From assembly GCA_903840505.1 (NCBI GenBank), contig CAIMGI010000188.1:1-47640 (forward strand): 47,640 nucleotides of DNA, in the 5' to 3' direction. Every line of letters starts with the position of its first letter. Within the stretch, counting starts at the first letter, position 1. Origin of the DNA: an uncultured Bacteroidota bacterium (lineage in GTDB: Bacteria; Bacteroidota; Bacteroidia; UBA4408). This document shows, piece by piece, positions 8,554 through 20,006 of the stretch. Below the pieces are notes generated by a model. The model was not told the DNA's origin, did not search any database, and was given only the letters and a program-made list of their open reading frames with translations. The translations under genes were made by a program, and so were the position numbers.

Positions 8554-11500
8554 GGAAAAGTTACTTTCTAATTTTATTATGTAGCATTTCACTTTCCGCT
8601 TTTTCTCAGCCTTACGGCAATGAGTGGATAAATTATTCTCAAAAATATTTCAAGTTTCCTATTACCAAGAATGGCGTATACCGTATCGATTATAACACGA
8701 TTATGAATGCGGGGATTCCTATTGGAAATATTGATCCTAGAGGAATTCAATTGCTTGGAAGAGGAAAGGAAGTTCCACTTTATATTCAAGGTGAAGCCGA
8801 TAGTGTTTTTGATAATACCGATTTTATTGAATTCTATGCCAAACGAAACGATGCTTGGTTAGACTCACTTGCATACGATACTCCGAATAGTTTGGTAAAT
8901 CCATATTATAGTCTGTTCAACGATACGGCATATTACTTTTTAACCTGGGATACCATTACCAATCACAGCAGGATGGTTGTTGAAAATGATGTTGCTACGG
9001 GACTGTATAGTTCCCAACCTTACTTTTTTAAAGAGGCAATTTCATATCATAAAGACGAATACTTTCACGGAGTAACCAATCTGTTTGGTTCATACGATCC
9101 TGAATTCTCTGATGCAGAAGGTTGGGCGACAAACTCTTTTGGATTCAATGCAACACGCTTGGAATTTCTTTCAACCAAAAATTTGTATTTGGCGGGACCA
9201 AATGCTTTATTCAAAGCCAATGTAATTAGTTCATCGGACGATGTAGCGTTTAATGGCGACAATCATTTACAAGTAAATTGCTCCCAAACACATTGTTATT
9301 TGATACTGTTTTTGATGGTTATAAAACCTTGCGATTAACTACCACAATTGCTCCTTCCGATATACAAAATTTGAGTAGCCAGTTTGATTATACGAATGTA
9401 CTTGTTCCGGGAGCAACCAATCCAGGTAATTTAGCTGTTGCTTTTACTTATTTGAAATATGCTCATACATTTGATTTAGAAGCGGCAGGTGAATTTGATT
9501 TATGGATTCCCAATGTTGCTCAAGCTCGTTCTCAATTGGACATTACAAATTTTTCGGCCAATTCAACGGTACATTTTTACGATCTAACAAATCGTAAACG
9601 ATGTGATGTTGCATTCAATGCAGGAGTATATAATTTGAATATAGCAAATTCAGGTAATGAGAAGGCGTGTTTCATTACTTCAGATAATCAAATTCAACAA
9701 ATACCAACTCTATACCCGGCTAATTATAATGGTACAATGCGGAATTTAATGACACTCGGACAAAATTCCGATTACATCATTATTACAAACAAAAAATTAA
9801 TGAATGAATCGTTTGCCTATGCGAACTATAGAAATTCAAAAGGCTTCAATGTTGCTTTGGTAGACATAGATGAAATATATGAACAGTTTAGCTACGGCAT
9901 ACCAAAAAATCCTTTGGCAATCAGGCGGTTCTCCGAAATGGCGATGGATGTATGGACAACAAAACCACAACATTTATTTATTGTTGGTAAAGGTATTTCG
10001 CACGATTTAATGCGTCAAGATATTTCTAATTATAACGAATGCCTTGTTCCATCAATGGGTTACCCACCAAGTGATGGATTGCTTACTTCAAGAATAAATG
10101 GTGCATTATATGAGCCCGTAATTCCTGTCGGTAGGTTAGCTGCTAACAACGGAACCGAAGTGTTGGATTATTTAACGAAGGTTTCGGAGTACGAGGGAGT
10201 ACACGATGAAACGTACCGTTTAAATATGAAAAATGTATTGCATTTTGGTGGCGGAACCAGTTATAGTCAACAGCAATTGTTTAAAGCATATTTGGATTTA
10301 TATAAAAACAGACTACAAGATACACTCTACGGTGCTAACGTGTTCACTTTTCTGAAAACATCGGCAGCTCCCATTCAAATTACAGCTTCCGACTCTATAA
10401 GAGGTTTAATAAATAATGGTGTTTCCATTATTACTTTTTTTGGTCACGCATCTGGTAGTGGTTTTGATCAAAATATTGATGAACCAAATACCTATTCAAA
10501 CGATCAGGGTAAATACCCTTTCTTAGTTGCAAACGCTTGCTTTGTAGGTAATATACATTTGCCGAACGGATTAGGTCAGTCTACCAGCGAAAATTATGTA
10601 TTGGTTCCTCAGCGCGGTGCCATTGCTTTTTTGGCCCAAGCAGGTGGGGGCATTGATAATATGTTGTTCCAATATACTTCCGAATTTTTCAAAAATATGG
10701 GAGCAGTAAATTATGGAAAAAGTATTGGCAGTAATATGCAAAAAGCCATACAAACTATCCAGGTTCCCAACATTGATATTTTAAAAGAGGTATGCTTAGA
10801 AATGACCTTGCACGGTGATCCTGCATTGGTAATAAATTCATATCCACAGCCCGATTATATGTTGTCGCAGCCCAATGTGTTTTATACTCCGCAAAGTATT
10901 ACGGCAAACATCGATAGTTTTGAAGTAAATGTGATTGTTACAAATTTAGGTAGAGCAATAAACGATAGTATCGTAATTGAATTAAAACGAACATTACCTG
11001 ATGGAGCAACTGTTTTAACTTACAATAAAATAATTCAAGGTGTGCATTATAATGATACTGTAGTGTTTCGTTTACCGGTTGATCATCTTAAAGGAATAGG
11101 TTTTAATCAATTTATGATTACTGCCGATGCCTTGTTTAAAGTGACTGAAATTTCCGAAATGAATAATGTTATATCAACCAGTTTGTTTATCCCCTCCAGC
11201 GAAATTACTCCCATTTATCCATACGAGTATGCTGTGTATCCTAAGAATACCGTAACTCTGAAAGCATCTACAGGCGACCCTTTCGCAGTCGCTAAAAATT
11301 ACAAGTTTGAATTGGATACTACCGATTTGTTTAACAGTCCGTTTAAACTTTCACAAATTGTAAATCACATTGGGGGTGTTGTAACGTGGACTCCTCCAGT
11401 AACCTTGCAAGATAGTATGGTTTTTTATTGGCGTGTGAGTCGCGATTCGGTTGATACAACAGGGTATTTGTGGCGCGAAAGTTCGTTTCAATATATAAAT

Positions 11501-13570
11501 GGGAAAAGTGGTTGGGGACAAGCACATTTTTTTCAATTTAAGAAAGATGAGTTTACCTTTTTAGATTACAACCGAGCACAACGGAAATTTAATTTTGTGA
11601 CAAATACAAAATTATTGACTGCAAAAACGTATAGTAATTCGGATATCTCTCATTTGTTTGCAACAGAATATAAACTAGATTCAGATTTACAGGATTACGG
11701 TGGTTGCTCTTTTATTCCTGCCATTCACGTTGCCGTTATCGATTCACTTACACTTCAACCATGGGGAACATTTTGGACCGATCCGCAGAATGTGCAATAT
11801 AATCCAACCCACAGTTTTAACAATGCGAACGATAATCATAATTGCCAGGACAATATCGATAAATTTTTCATTTTCCGTACAAACGATGCAACGCAAATGA
11901 TTGGTTTGGATACCTTGCTAAATAGGGTTCCCAAAGGAAATTATATTGTTGCTTGGACTTGGTTGCAAGGTAATTTTCAGTCTTGGGCGAATAATAGTGC
12001 AATGAATACTTTTCAAACTTTGGGTGCCGATAGTATTGCTACATTGGGCGATACACGCTCGTGGATATTTTTTGCAAAAAAGGGATATCCAAATACCAAA
12101 ATTGAGTTGATGAATCAAGGTCAAGGGGCAAACGAGGAATTATTAATAAGCACTCCTTTAGTTAACAACTGGACTTTTGGTGAAATAGGAAGTGCTATAA
12201 TTGGTCCATCGGTTAGGTGGGATTCGCTGCATTGGAGGCAGTCAGCATTAGAGAACCCAACATACGATAGCATTCGCTTACAAGTAACGGGTGTTAAACT
12301 TACAGGAGAAGAAAATATATTGTACAATGCTATCCAGCCTGCACAAGGTGATATGGCGATTAATGCAATCAATGCACCTACCTATCCATTTTTAAAATTG
12401 AATGCCTATACCATTGATGATACGAATTATACAGCTGCTCAATTAAAAAGATGGCAGGTAATTTACGAAGGTGTTCCTGAGGCCGCTGTAAATCCTATAC
12501 TTGGTTATTCGGCAAGTGGATCTACCATAAACGAAGGCGATAATTTTAATTTTAGTGTTGCCATTCAAAATGTTAGTGATTACAAGATGGATAGTTTATT
12601 GGTAAAGTATTGGCTCGAAGATAAAAATAGGGTCTTGCATCCCATTGCAATAAAAAGGAACGATTCCTTGCGTGTAGGTCAAAGTATTCTTGCTTCTGTG
12701 TCCATTCCTACACTTGGCTTTTCAGGAAACAATACCTTGTGGATGGAAGCAAATCCATCAGTACCTCCCGGCAATAATTACGACCAATTAGAACAGTATC
12801 ATTTTAATAATTATGCATCACTCCGTTTCACCGCAAAAGGGGACAAAATAAATCCATTGTTGGATGTAACATTTGATGGAATACATATTTTGGATGGGGA
12901 TATTGTTTCGGCAAAACCAGCTATAATGATTCAATTAAACGATGAAAATAAATACCTCGTATTAAATGATACATCCTCTTTTCAAATTTATTTAAAAGCG
13001 CCTAATTCTCAATTGTCGCAACGTGTTTATTTTCGAAAGGGTGGTATTGATCAATTAATATTCACTCCTGCAAGTTTGCCGAGTAACAAAGCGAACATCC
13101 TTTATAATGCCATTTTTCCTGTAGATGGAAAATATGAATTGCTTGTGCAAGCTCAGGATGCCTCAAAAAACAAATCGGGTAATTTAGATTACCGCATCAC
13201 TTTCGAAGTAATAAATAAATCAAGTATTACAGAGGTAATGAATTACCCTAATCCATTTACAACATCCACCCGTTTTGTGTATACGCTTACCGGAAGTGAA
13301 ATACCTACTTATTTTAAAATTCAAATAATGACCATTACCGGAAAAGTAATTCGTGAAATAACACAGGACGAATTGGGCTTAATTCATATTGGTCGTAACA
13401 TTAGTGAATACGCTTGGGATGGTACTGATGAATTGGGCGACCGATTAGCAAATGGTGTATACTTGTATAACGTTACAACACGATTGAATAGTGATATTAT
13501 TGAACACCGTACTACCGAAGCCGACCAGTATTTTACAAAAGGTTTTGGTAAAATGTATTTAATGCGGTGA
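8550..13570 (+). pseudogene. porU2: PorU2-like T9SS sortase / C25 (gingipain-like) protease gene, interrupted by a -1 type frameshift at ~9275
   Basis: ORF 8550-9338 (signal peptide, YGNEWINYSQKYFKFPITKNGVYRIDY) and ORF 9278-13570 (TYRNSKGFNV-like, FFGHASGSGF His, VANACFVGN Cys, GAIAFLAQAGG, CARDB-like repeats, NYPNPFTT...GVYLYNV end). The translation is continuous if one A is restored: HLQV-K-LLPNTLLFDTVFDGYKTLRLTT. Could be a sequencing error rather than true decay. Confidence 0.82.
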
Positions 13571-13845
13571 TGTCTGAGAGATTTATTATTGAATGTTATA
13601 TACAACCCCAAAGCAGTAAAAATGAACTGGTGGGTTTATACAATGGTAAATTGAAAATAAAAATAACAGCTCCACCGGTTGATGGAAAGGCAAATGAATG
13701 TTTGATAAAATTTCTTTCTAAAGAATTAAAAATTTCGCAAAGCAATGTGATGATTACGCAAGGCTTAACGGGTCGAAACAAAAGAATTTCTTTGCCTATA
13801 GATTGTGCAAATAGCGCCCTTTTAAAACCCTTTTTGAATTCATAA
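13570..13845 (+). CDS. DUF167 domain (YggU family) protein
   Basis: IECYIQPQSSKNELVGLYNGKLKIKITAPPVDGKANECLIKFLSKELKISQSNVMITQGLTGRNKRISL; start overlaps the preceding TGA (TGATG). An in-frame GTG at 13567 is an alternative start. Confidence 0.92.
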   Translation: MSERFIIECYIQPQSSKNELVGLYNGKLKIKITAPPVDGKANECLIKFLSKELKISQSNVMITQGLTGRNKRISLPIDCANSALLKPFLNS

Positions 13846-13875
13846 AATTTAACACCTTCACATCAAAAAAAATAC

Positions 13876-13883
13876 TAGATTTG
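13876..13883 (+). promoter_or_regulatory. Putative Bacteroidota -7 element (TAnnTTTG) upstream of prmA
   Basis: TAGATTTG exactly matches TAnnTTTG, 16 bp before the prmA ATG. No good -33 TTTG at standard spacing. Confidence 0.35.
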
Positions 13884-13899
13884 TTTAAACAGATTTGGT

Positions 13900-14736
13900 A
13901 TGGATTACATTGAAGCGAATTTTGTAGTAAGTCCCTTGCAGCCTTTTAGCGAAGTGCTTACTGCTGAGTTGGCAGAAATTGGATTTGAGAGTTTTATTGA
14001 AACAGAAACCGGTATATTAGGTTATTCTCAACAAAAGGAATTTAACGAAAAGACAGTTGCTCAATGCATAGCAGAAATTATTTTGCACGGTTGTGAAATT
14101 AAGTATGATTTCAAAATTATTCCTGCACAAAATTGGAATAAATCCTGGGAAGATAGTTTTGAACCCATAGTAATTGATAATCGTTGTATTATTCGTGCTC
14201 CTTTTCATTCGTTAAACAGTAAAGTAGAATACGATATTGTTATTGAGCCAAAAATGTCTTTCGGTACAGGTCATCACGAAACAACCTCTATGATGGCTGT
14301 TGAATTACTAGATTTAGATGTTAAAGAAAAGGACTTATTGGATATGGGTTGTGGGACCTCCGTATTGGCAATACTTGCAAAAATGAAAGGGGCAACATAT
14401 GTATGTGCCATTGATAATGACGAATGGGCATATGCCAATTCGAAGGAAAATTGTTTGTTGAATAATTGTGAAGAAATAGATGTTAAATTGGGTGATGCAG
14501 ATTTACTTAAACCCGAAAAATTTGATGTAATTTTAGCAAACATTAACCGTAATATATTATTGAAGGATATGGGTAAATATGTAAAAACGCTTAAAAAAGA
14601 CGGGCAATTATTGATGAGCGGTTTTTTTACTGTTGACGTAGATAGCATTTCTGCTTGTGCTAAACAACTGGGCTTAACACGTGTGGATGTTAAAACAATG
14701 AACAATTGGGCATTGACTCATTTTATGAAAAAATAA
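13900..14736 (+). CDS. prmA: Ribosomal protein L11 methyltransferase
   Basis: IIPAQNWNKSWEDSFEPIVIDNRCIIRAPFH, MSFGTGHHETTSMMAVELL, LLDMGCGTSVLAILAKMKGA, VILANINRNILL: PrmA signature motifs. Confidence 0.95.
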   Translation: MDYIEANFVVSPLQPFSEVLTAELAEIGFESFIETETGILGYSQQKEFNEKTVAQCIAEIILHGCEIKYDFKIIPAQNWNKSWEDSFEPIVIDNRCIIRAPFHSLNSKVEYDIVIEPKMSFGTGHHETTSMMAVELLDLDVKEKDLLDMGCGTSVLAILAKMKGATYVCAIDNDEWAYANSKENCLLNNCEEIDVKLGDADLLKPEKFDVILANINRNILLKDMGKYVKTLKKDGQLLMSGFFTVDVDSISACAKQLGLTRVDVKTMNNWALTHFMKK

Positions 14737-14738
14737 TT

Positions 14739-17700
14739 ATGATAAAAAATACACATCTAAAGCGATATACACTACTTTTTTTAATTGCGATATTTTCGCA
14801 ATCCGTTTTTGTAAAGGCACAACAAATTAAAAGTTTTACGGAAGACAATATTATTTTTATAAAAGAGCTAACCGACTTTTTTGAAGCAGCAGATAAAAAG
14901 CCGGGAAGGGACTATATGGAGGAATATACTCTTTTTTGGAATTCGGGTAAATTAACCGATGATGATAAAAAACTTATCTACAAGGTGTGTAATGTAATGC
15001 TCAAAAAGCGCTTAAAAGCATTTCCCGATTATGTTAATTATTTGAATTCAATGCAAAGTTTTACAAAATCTGGCAATCAAAGTGAAGCCAGTTATATTGC
15101 TTGGAAGCAGACTTTGGAAAAAATAATGAATGGAAAGTCAACACCTAAATTCCAAACATTTTTAGCAATGAGTAATAATTTGTTTACTGATAATACCATA
15201 TTTAAGTCAGCTACAACCAGATGGCGTGCCGACAATAATAACTACACCTTTGAGTACGATACAATTCCCCGTGTGGTGTTTTTATCCAATTTGCGTTTGG
15301 TATGCTATTCAAAGAACGATAGTATGTGGATAAATGAAACAAAAGGAATATTTTATCCTACGCTTGAGAAGTGGGTAGGTACCGGTGGTAAAGTGGATTG
15401 GAAAAGAGCAGGCTTGGATGACAACTCGAATTATGCCGAACTCAAAAAATACAATATTATGTTCAAGTCTTCGCAATACGTTGCCGACTCCGTATTGTAT
15501 TATAACAAAACATATTTCCAGCGTCCTTTATTGGGAAGGCTTACCGACAAAGTTTTAACGGGTGTAAACGAAGAGGCATTTACATATCCTCAATTTGATT
15601 CTTACAGCAAACGTTTTCAATTAAAGAATATATATGAAGATGTTGACTACGATGGTGGATTTTCTGTAAGAGGTGCTAAAGTTATTGGTTCGGGAGATAG
15701 TGGAAATCCAGCAATGGTTAAATTTTATAGAAACAAGAAATTGTTTTTGTTGGCAAAATCAAAAAGCTTTATTATTCGCACCGACCGTATTTCCAGTGAT
15801 AGAGCTTCTGTAGCCATATACTACGATAAGGATTCAATCTACCATCCGGGATTGCAGATGAAATTTATGTTTAAGGAGAAGGAGTTAACATTGCTTCGCG
15901 ATGATCAAGGTATTGCGAGAAGTCCATACTATGATAGTTACCACAAGGTAGATATGTATTTTGAAGTTCTATTGTGGAAGTTGGATCAACCTAAAATCGA
16001 TTTCCGAACGGTACAAGGTAGTTCGCAAAGTGAGGCAGTATTTGAATCTTCCAATTTTTTCAGGGGAATACGTTACGAAAAAATACAAGGTTTGGACGAT
16101 GTGCACCCATTTTTAAAAATTCGCGATTATTCCAAAAAAATGGGTGGCTCAAAAGAGCTTGATGTTGAAGGTTTATCAAAAAATATGAGATTGTCGCCCG
16201 ACCAAGTACGGCCCTTATTGATGAAGTTGGCTACAACAGGTTTTATTGATTTTAATATTGGCGAGGATAAAATAATAATGAAAGACAGGTTGACGGATTA
16301 CATTGCAAATAATTTCGGTAAAAAGGATTATGATGTATTGGAGTTTATTTCCATACTTAATGGCTCTCAAAATAATGCACAAATTAATTTACTAAACTTC
16401 GATTTAAAAATATTCGGAATCGATAGAATATTTCTGAGCGATTCGCAAAGTGTTTATATTAATCCCAAAGAGGGCCAAATCATTATGAAACAGAATCGTG
16501 ATTTTACATTTGCAGGTGTTATTCACGCAGGTCGATTTGATTTTTATGGAAAGGAGTTTTCTTTTGAATATGATGCATTCAAACTTAATTTGGTGAACAC
16601 CGATTCATTGCGTATTAAAGTAAAATCGAGGGATGTGGACGAAAATGGGAATGCGCCACTCGTATCTGTAAAAACCGTTATTGAAAATGTAAACGGTAAC
16701 TTGCTCATTGATAATCCTGCGAATAAGTCTGGTAGAGCAAACTACCCAGAATATCCAATCTTTAATAGTTTAAAAGACTCTTATGCATACTGGGATAAGA
16801 AAAAAGTGCAAGGCGGTGTTTATACCCGCGATAAAGTTGGTTTTCACTTACAACCATTTACAATTGATAGTTTGGATAACTTCACCAACGAAGCACTTGC
16901 ATTTAAAGGAGAGTTTTCTTCAGGAGGAATCTTTCCCGATTTCGATGAAACCTTGCGATTGCAAGAAGATTATTCTTTAGGCTTTAAACGTAATACAGGA
17001 CCTGAAGGTATTATAACTTATGGTACAAAAGGTGGTAAGTTTACCAATCAGATTAGAATGAGTAATCAAGGTTTACGTGGAGATGGCGATTTGGAATACG
17101 TTACTTCCCTTACAAAATCAAAAGACTTTATATTTTATCCCGATTCAATGAATACGGTGGCTCAAAGTTTCGACAATAAGAGAACTGCCGGAAAAATTGA
17201 ATTCCCTTCCGTGAAAGGTGATTCTGTTTATGTTCACTGGATGCCGAACAGTGAATATATGAATACTTCAAAAATCAGAAAAGCCTTGGTGTTTTTTGAC
17301 GGTCAAGCAGAGTTGAATGGTACCAGTGTACTAACGCCAACAGGAATGTCGGGCAGAGGCAGAATGGATTTTTCAGGAGCTGAATTGGATTCAAGAAATA
17401 TGACTTTTAAACAAATGATTATTGATGCCGACACGTCAGATTTTCGTTTAAAATCTGAAAATACGGATATTTCAGCAATTGCATTTGATACAAAAAATAT
17501 GAACGCACACGTTGATTTTGATAAGAGGGTGGGTAAGTTCAAATCAAATGGTGGCGGAAAATATGTTACGTTTCCTGTAAATCAATACATTGCTTTTATG
17601 GATGAATTTAATTGGTTTATGGATCAAGCAAGTATAGAGTTAAGTGCTTCTAATAAAATTAATGTGAATGCACCTGCAAACGAAGGTGGAGATGATCTTC

Positions 17701-19238
17701 AATTGAGCGGTTCGGAATTTATCTCGATTCATCCTAAACAGGATTCATTGCTTTTTTATAGTCCTGCAGCACGTTTCGACCTTAAGAACTTTATTATTCG
17801 TTGCAAGGATGTGAAATACATCAATGTTGCGGATGCTCGTTTATATCCGGATAGTGGTAAAGTTGTGATTTATAAAAAGGCCGAGTTAGAAGTGTTTAAA
17901 AATTCTAAAATACTTGCAAACGTTGTTACCAAATACCATTCAATGTATAATGTAACAGCTTCCATATTTGGACGTAAAAGTTATACAGCATCAGGCAACT
18001 ACGATTATATTGATGAGTTAAAAGGTAGGCAGCAATTATTTTTCCCTTCCATTGTATCTGATACAACAGGGCAAACCATTGCAAAGGGTGTAATAGCCGA
18101 TAGTTTAAAGTTTACATTGAGTCCGAATTTTGATTACAAAGGAAAAGTACTTTTAATTGCGAGCAATGAATATTTGCAATTTGATGGTGCCTGTAGAATA
18201 CAACATACCTGTGAAAAGCTTGGGAAAAGTTGGATAAAGTTTGAAGGCGAAGTAGACCCTGAAAATATTTTAATCCCAATTGCCAAAGAATTGAAAAACG
18301 ATGCGAATGAAAAAGTATTTGCAGGGATGATGGTTACAAACGATTCAACACACGTTTATTCTTCTTTCTTATCTCGTAAAATGAGTTATAGTGATCAAGA
18401 GGTATTGGTTGCTGACGGCTATTTGTATTTTGATAAGAGAAGTCGTGAATACCAAATATCCAACAAGGATAAATTAAGAGAGATTAATTCACCGGGGAAT
18501 TTACTGAGTTTAAATAGTTCAAATTGTATTGTATATGGTGAAGGGAAGCTTGATTTTGCTAATACTACTTTGGGGCAAGTGAAGTTACAAGCTGTAGGAA
18601 ATGGAAGTCATAATTTAAACAACGATTCGGTTTATTTTGATGTAATCTTGGCTTTGGATTTCTTTTTTGAAAACAGTTGTTTGAAAATGATGACTGAAAA
18701 ATTTGAGTCGGAAACAGCACTTAAAGGTGTAAATTCAAATCGACCAACTTACGAAAGAGCCCTAAGGGAAATGATTGGTAAAGAGGAGGCCGATAAATTA
18801 ATATCACAATTAAATTTGTATGGATCGTTTAAGCGTTTCCCTAGTGAGCTGGAACATACCTTATTATTGACCGATGTAAAAATGAAGTGGAACACTGAAA
18901 CCAAGTCTTATGTTTCGGTAGGTGATATTGGTTTGGGAAGTATCAATAAGAATCAATTGAATAAAATGGTGAAGGGAAGAATTGAATTGATAAAAAAGCG
19001 AAGCGGTGATATTTTAAATATTTATTTATCAGTTGACGATAATAATTGGTATTATTTTAATTATCAAACCGGATTAATGCAAGCACTATCAAGTGACGAA
19101 AAATTTAATACCGCGATTAAGGAACTAAAACCGGATAAGAGAAAATTGGAGAGAGAAAAGGGGCAGGCTGCTTACCAGTTTAATTTATCAACGGTTAGGA
19201 AAAAAACTGATTTTATACGTAAATTTGAGGCGAATTGA
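14739..19238 (+). CDS. Very large (~1500 aa) secreted/periplasmic conserved protein of unknown function, beta-rich
   Basis: Signal peptide MIKNTHLKRYTLLFLIAIFSQSVFVKAQQ at 14739; long alternating beta-type segments (FTFAGVIHAGRFDFYGKEFSFEYDAFKLNL; DSLLFYSPAARFDLKNFIIRCKDVKYINVADARLYPDSGKV), a helical segment LSKNMRLSPDQVRPLLMKLATTGFIDF. I recognise no named family with certainty. Confidence 0.85.
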   Translation: MIKNTHLKRYTLLFLIAIFSQSVFVKAQQIKSFTEDNIIFIKELTDFFEAADKKPGRDYMEEYTLFWNSGKLTDDDKKLIYKVCNVMLKKRLKAFPDYVNYLNSMQSFTKSGNQSEASYIAWKQTLEKIMNGKSTPKFQTFLAMSNNLFTDNTIFKSATTRWRADNNNYTFEYDTIPRVVFLSNLRLVCYSKNDSMWINETKGIFYPTLEKWVGTGGKVDWKRAGLDDNSNYAELKKYNIMFKSSQYVADSVLYYNKTYFQRPLLGRLTDKVLTGVNEEAFTYPQFDSYSKRFQLKNIYEDVDYDGGFSVRGAKVIGSGDSGNPAMVKFYRNKKLFLLAKSKSFIIRTDRISSDRASVAIYYDKDSIYHPGLQMKFMFKEKELTLLRDDQGIARSPYYDSYHKVDMYFEVLLWKLDQPKIDFRTVQGSSQSEAVFESSNFFRGIRYEKIQGLDDVHPFLKIRDYSKKMGGSKELDVEGLSKNMRLSPDQVRPLLMKLATTGFIDFNIGEDKIIMKDRLTDYIANNFGKKDYDVLEFISILNGSQNNAQINLLNFDLKIFGIDRIFLSDSQSVYINPKEGQIIMKQNRDFTFAGVIHAGRFDFYGKEFSFEYDAFKLNLVNTDSLRIKVKSRDVDENGNAPLVSVKTVIENVNGNLLIDNPANKSGRANYPEYPIFNSLKDSYAYWDKKKVQGGVYTRDKVGFHLQPFTIDSLDNFTNEALAFKGEFSSGGIFPDFDETLRLQEDYSLGFKRNTGPEGIITYGTKGGKFTNQIRMSNQGLRGDGDLEYVTSLTKSKDFIFYPDSMNTVAQSFDNKRTAGKIEFPSVKGDSVYVHWMPNSEYMNTSKIRKALVFFDGQAELNGTSVLTPTGMSGRGRMDFSGAELDSRNMTFKQMIIDADTSDFRLKSENTDISAIAFDTKNMNAHVDFDKRVGKFKSNGGGKYVTFPVNQYIAFMDEFNWFMDQASIELSASNKINVNAPANEGGDDLQLSGSEFISIHPKQDSLLFYSPAARFDLKNFIIRCKDVKYINVADARLYPDSGKVVIYKKAELEVFKNSKILANVVTKYHSMYNVTASIFGRKSYTASGNYDYIDELKGRQQLFFPSIVSDTTGQTIAKGVIADSLKFTLSPNFDYKGKVLLIASNEYLQFDGACRIQHTCEKLGKSWIKFEGEVDPENILIPIAKELKNDANEKVFAGMMVTNDSTHVYSSFLSRKMSYSDQEVLVADGYLYFDKRSREYQISNKDKLREINSPGNLLSLNSSNCIVYGEGKLDFANTTLGQVKLQAVGNGSHNLNNDSVYFDVILALDFFFENSCLKMMTEKFESETALKGVNSNRPTYERALREMIGKEEADKLISQLNLYGSFKRFPSELEHTLLLTDVKMKWNTETKSYVSVGDIGLGSINKNQLNKMVKGRIELIKKRSGDILNIYLSVDDNNWYYFNYQTGLMQALSSDEKFNTAIKELKPDKRKLEREKGQAAYQFNLSTVRKKTDFIRKFEAN

Positions 19239-19909
19239 TTACACCTATTAATATATTAGCTCTTATTATAGCCTATTTAATGGGTTCTATTCCATCTTCT
19301 GTATGGATTGGAAAGATGTTCTATAATATTGATGTGCGTGAATATGGCAGTGGCAATGCAGGGGCAACAAATACATTTAGGGTATTGGGTAAAAAGGCAG
19401 GTATACCTGTACTAATAATAGACATATTGAAAGGTTGGTTACCTGTCTTTGCTATCAGGTATGTGGTTGATTTAAATTTGCAATCCGAGGAATTTATTAA
19501 TTTGCAATTGGCATTGGGTGTAGCCACTTTAATCGGACATATTTTCCCTATTTATGTTGGATTTAGAGGAGGGAAAGGAGTTGCAACTATGTTAGGGATT
19601 GTACTAGCCCTTAATTTAGATGCGGCCTTGGTTTCAATAGCTGTTTTCTTAGCTGTGTTTTTAATTACCAATTATGTGTCATTAAGTTCAATAGCAGGTT
19701 CAATAGCCTTTCCAATAATGGTCATAGCCGTTTTTCATACAACCCTTCCATCAATGGCTTTATTTTCCTTGGTTGTTTTTGTACTGGTGTTGGTTACCCA
19801 TCAAAAAAATATCGAGCGATTACTCAATAAAAAGGAAACAAAAATAAAATTCGTCTCAAAAAAAAAAGATGAATCATCTCAAGTGAATGAAAGTAAAGCT
19901 CCTGCATAA
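19235..19909 (+). CDS. plsY: Glycerol-3-phosphate acyltransferase PlsY
   Basis: AYLMGSIPSSVWIGKMFYNIDVREYGSGNAGATNTFRVLGKKAG and GHIFPIYVGFRGGKGVATMLG; TTG start overlaps the upstream TGA (TTGA). Confidence 0.96.
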   Translation: MITPINILALIIAYLMGSIPSSVWIGKMFYNIDVREYGSGNAGATNTFRVLGKKAGIPVLIIDILKGWLPVFAIRYVVDLNLQSEEFINLQLALGVATLIGHIFPIYVGFRGGKGVATMLGIVLALNLDAALVSIAVFLAVFLITNYVSLSSIAGSIAFPIMVIAVFHTTLPSMALFSLVVFVLVLVTHQKNIERLLNKKETKIKFVSKKKDESSQVNESKAPA

Positions 19910-20006
19910 GCTTTTTTTATTCACAAATCCCATTTCTTGTTAATATCTTTTCGAGACCTTTTCTCTTTATTTTTATATACTTGTTTAATAAAAATAAGGT
20001 TTATTT

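Noticed and set aside
9278-9340. Treating 8550-9338 and 9278-13570 as two real overlapping genes
   Set aside because: The second has no signal peptide and its translation is an exact continuation of the first after restoring one A.
14274-14705. 143-aa minus-strand ORF
   Set aside because: Antisense to prmA, which has all family motifs.
19976-19983. TATACTTG as promoter for the CAP/OmpA-like gene
   Set aside because: One mismatch to TAnnTTTG and no -33 element at suitable spacing; too weak to call.
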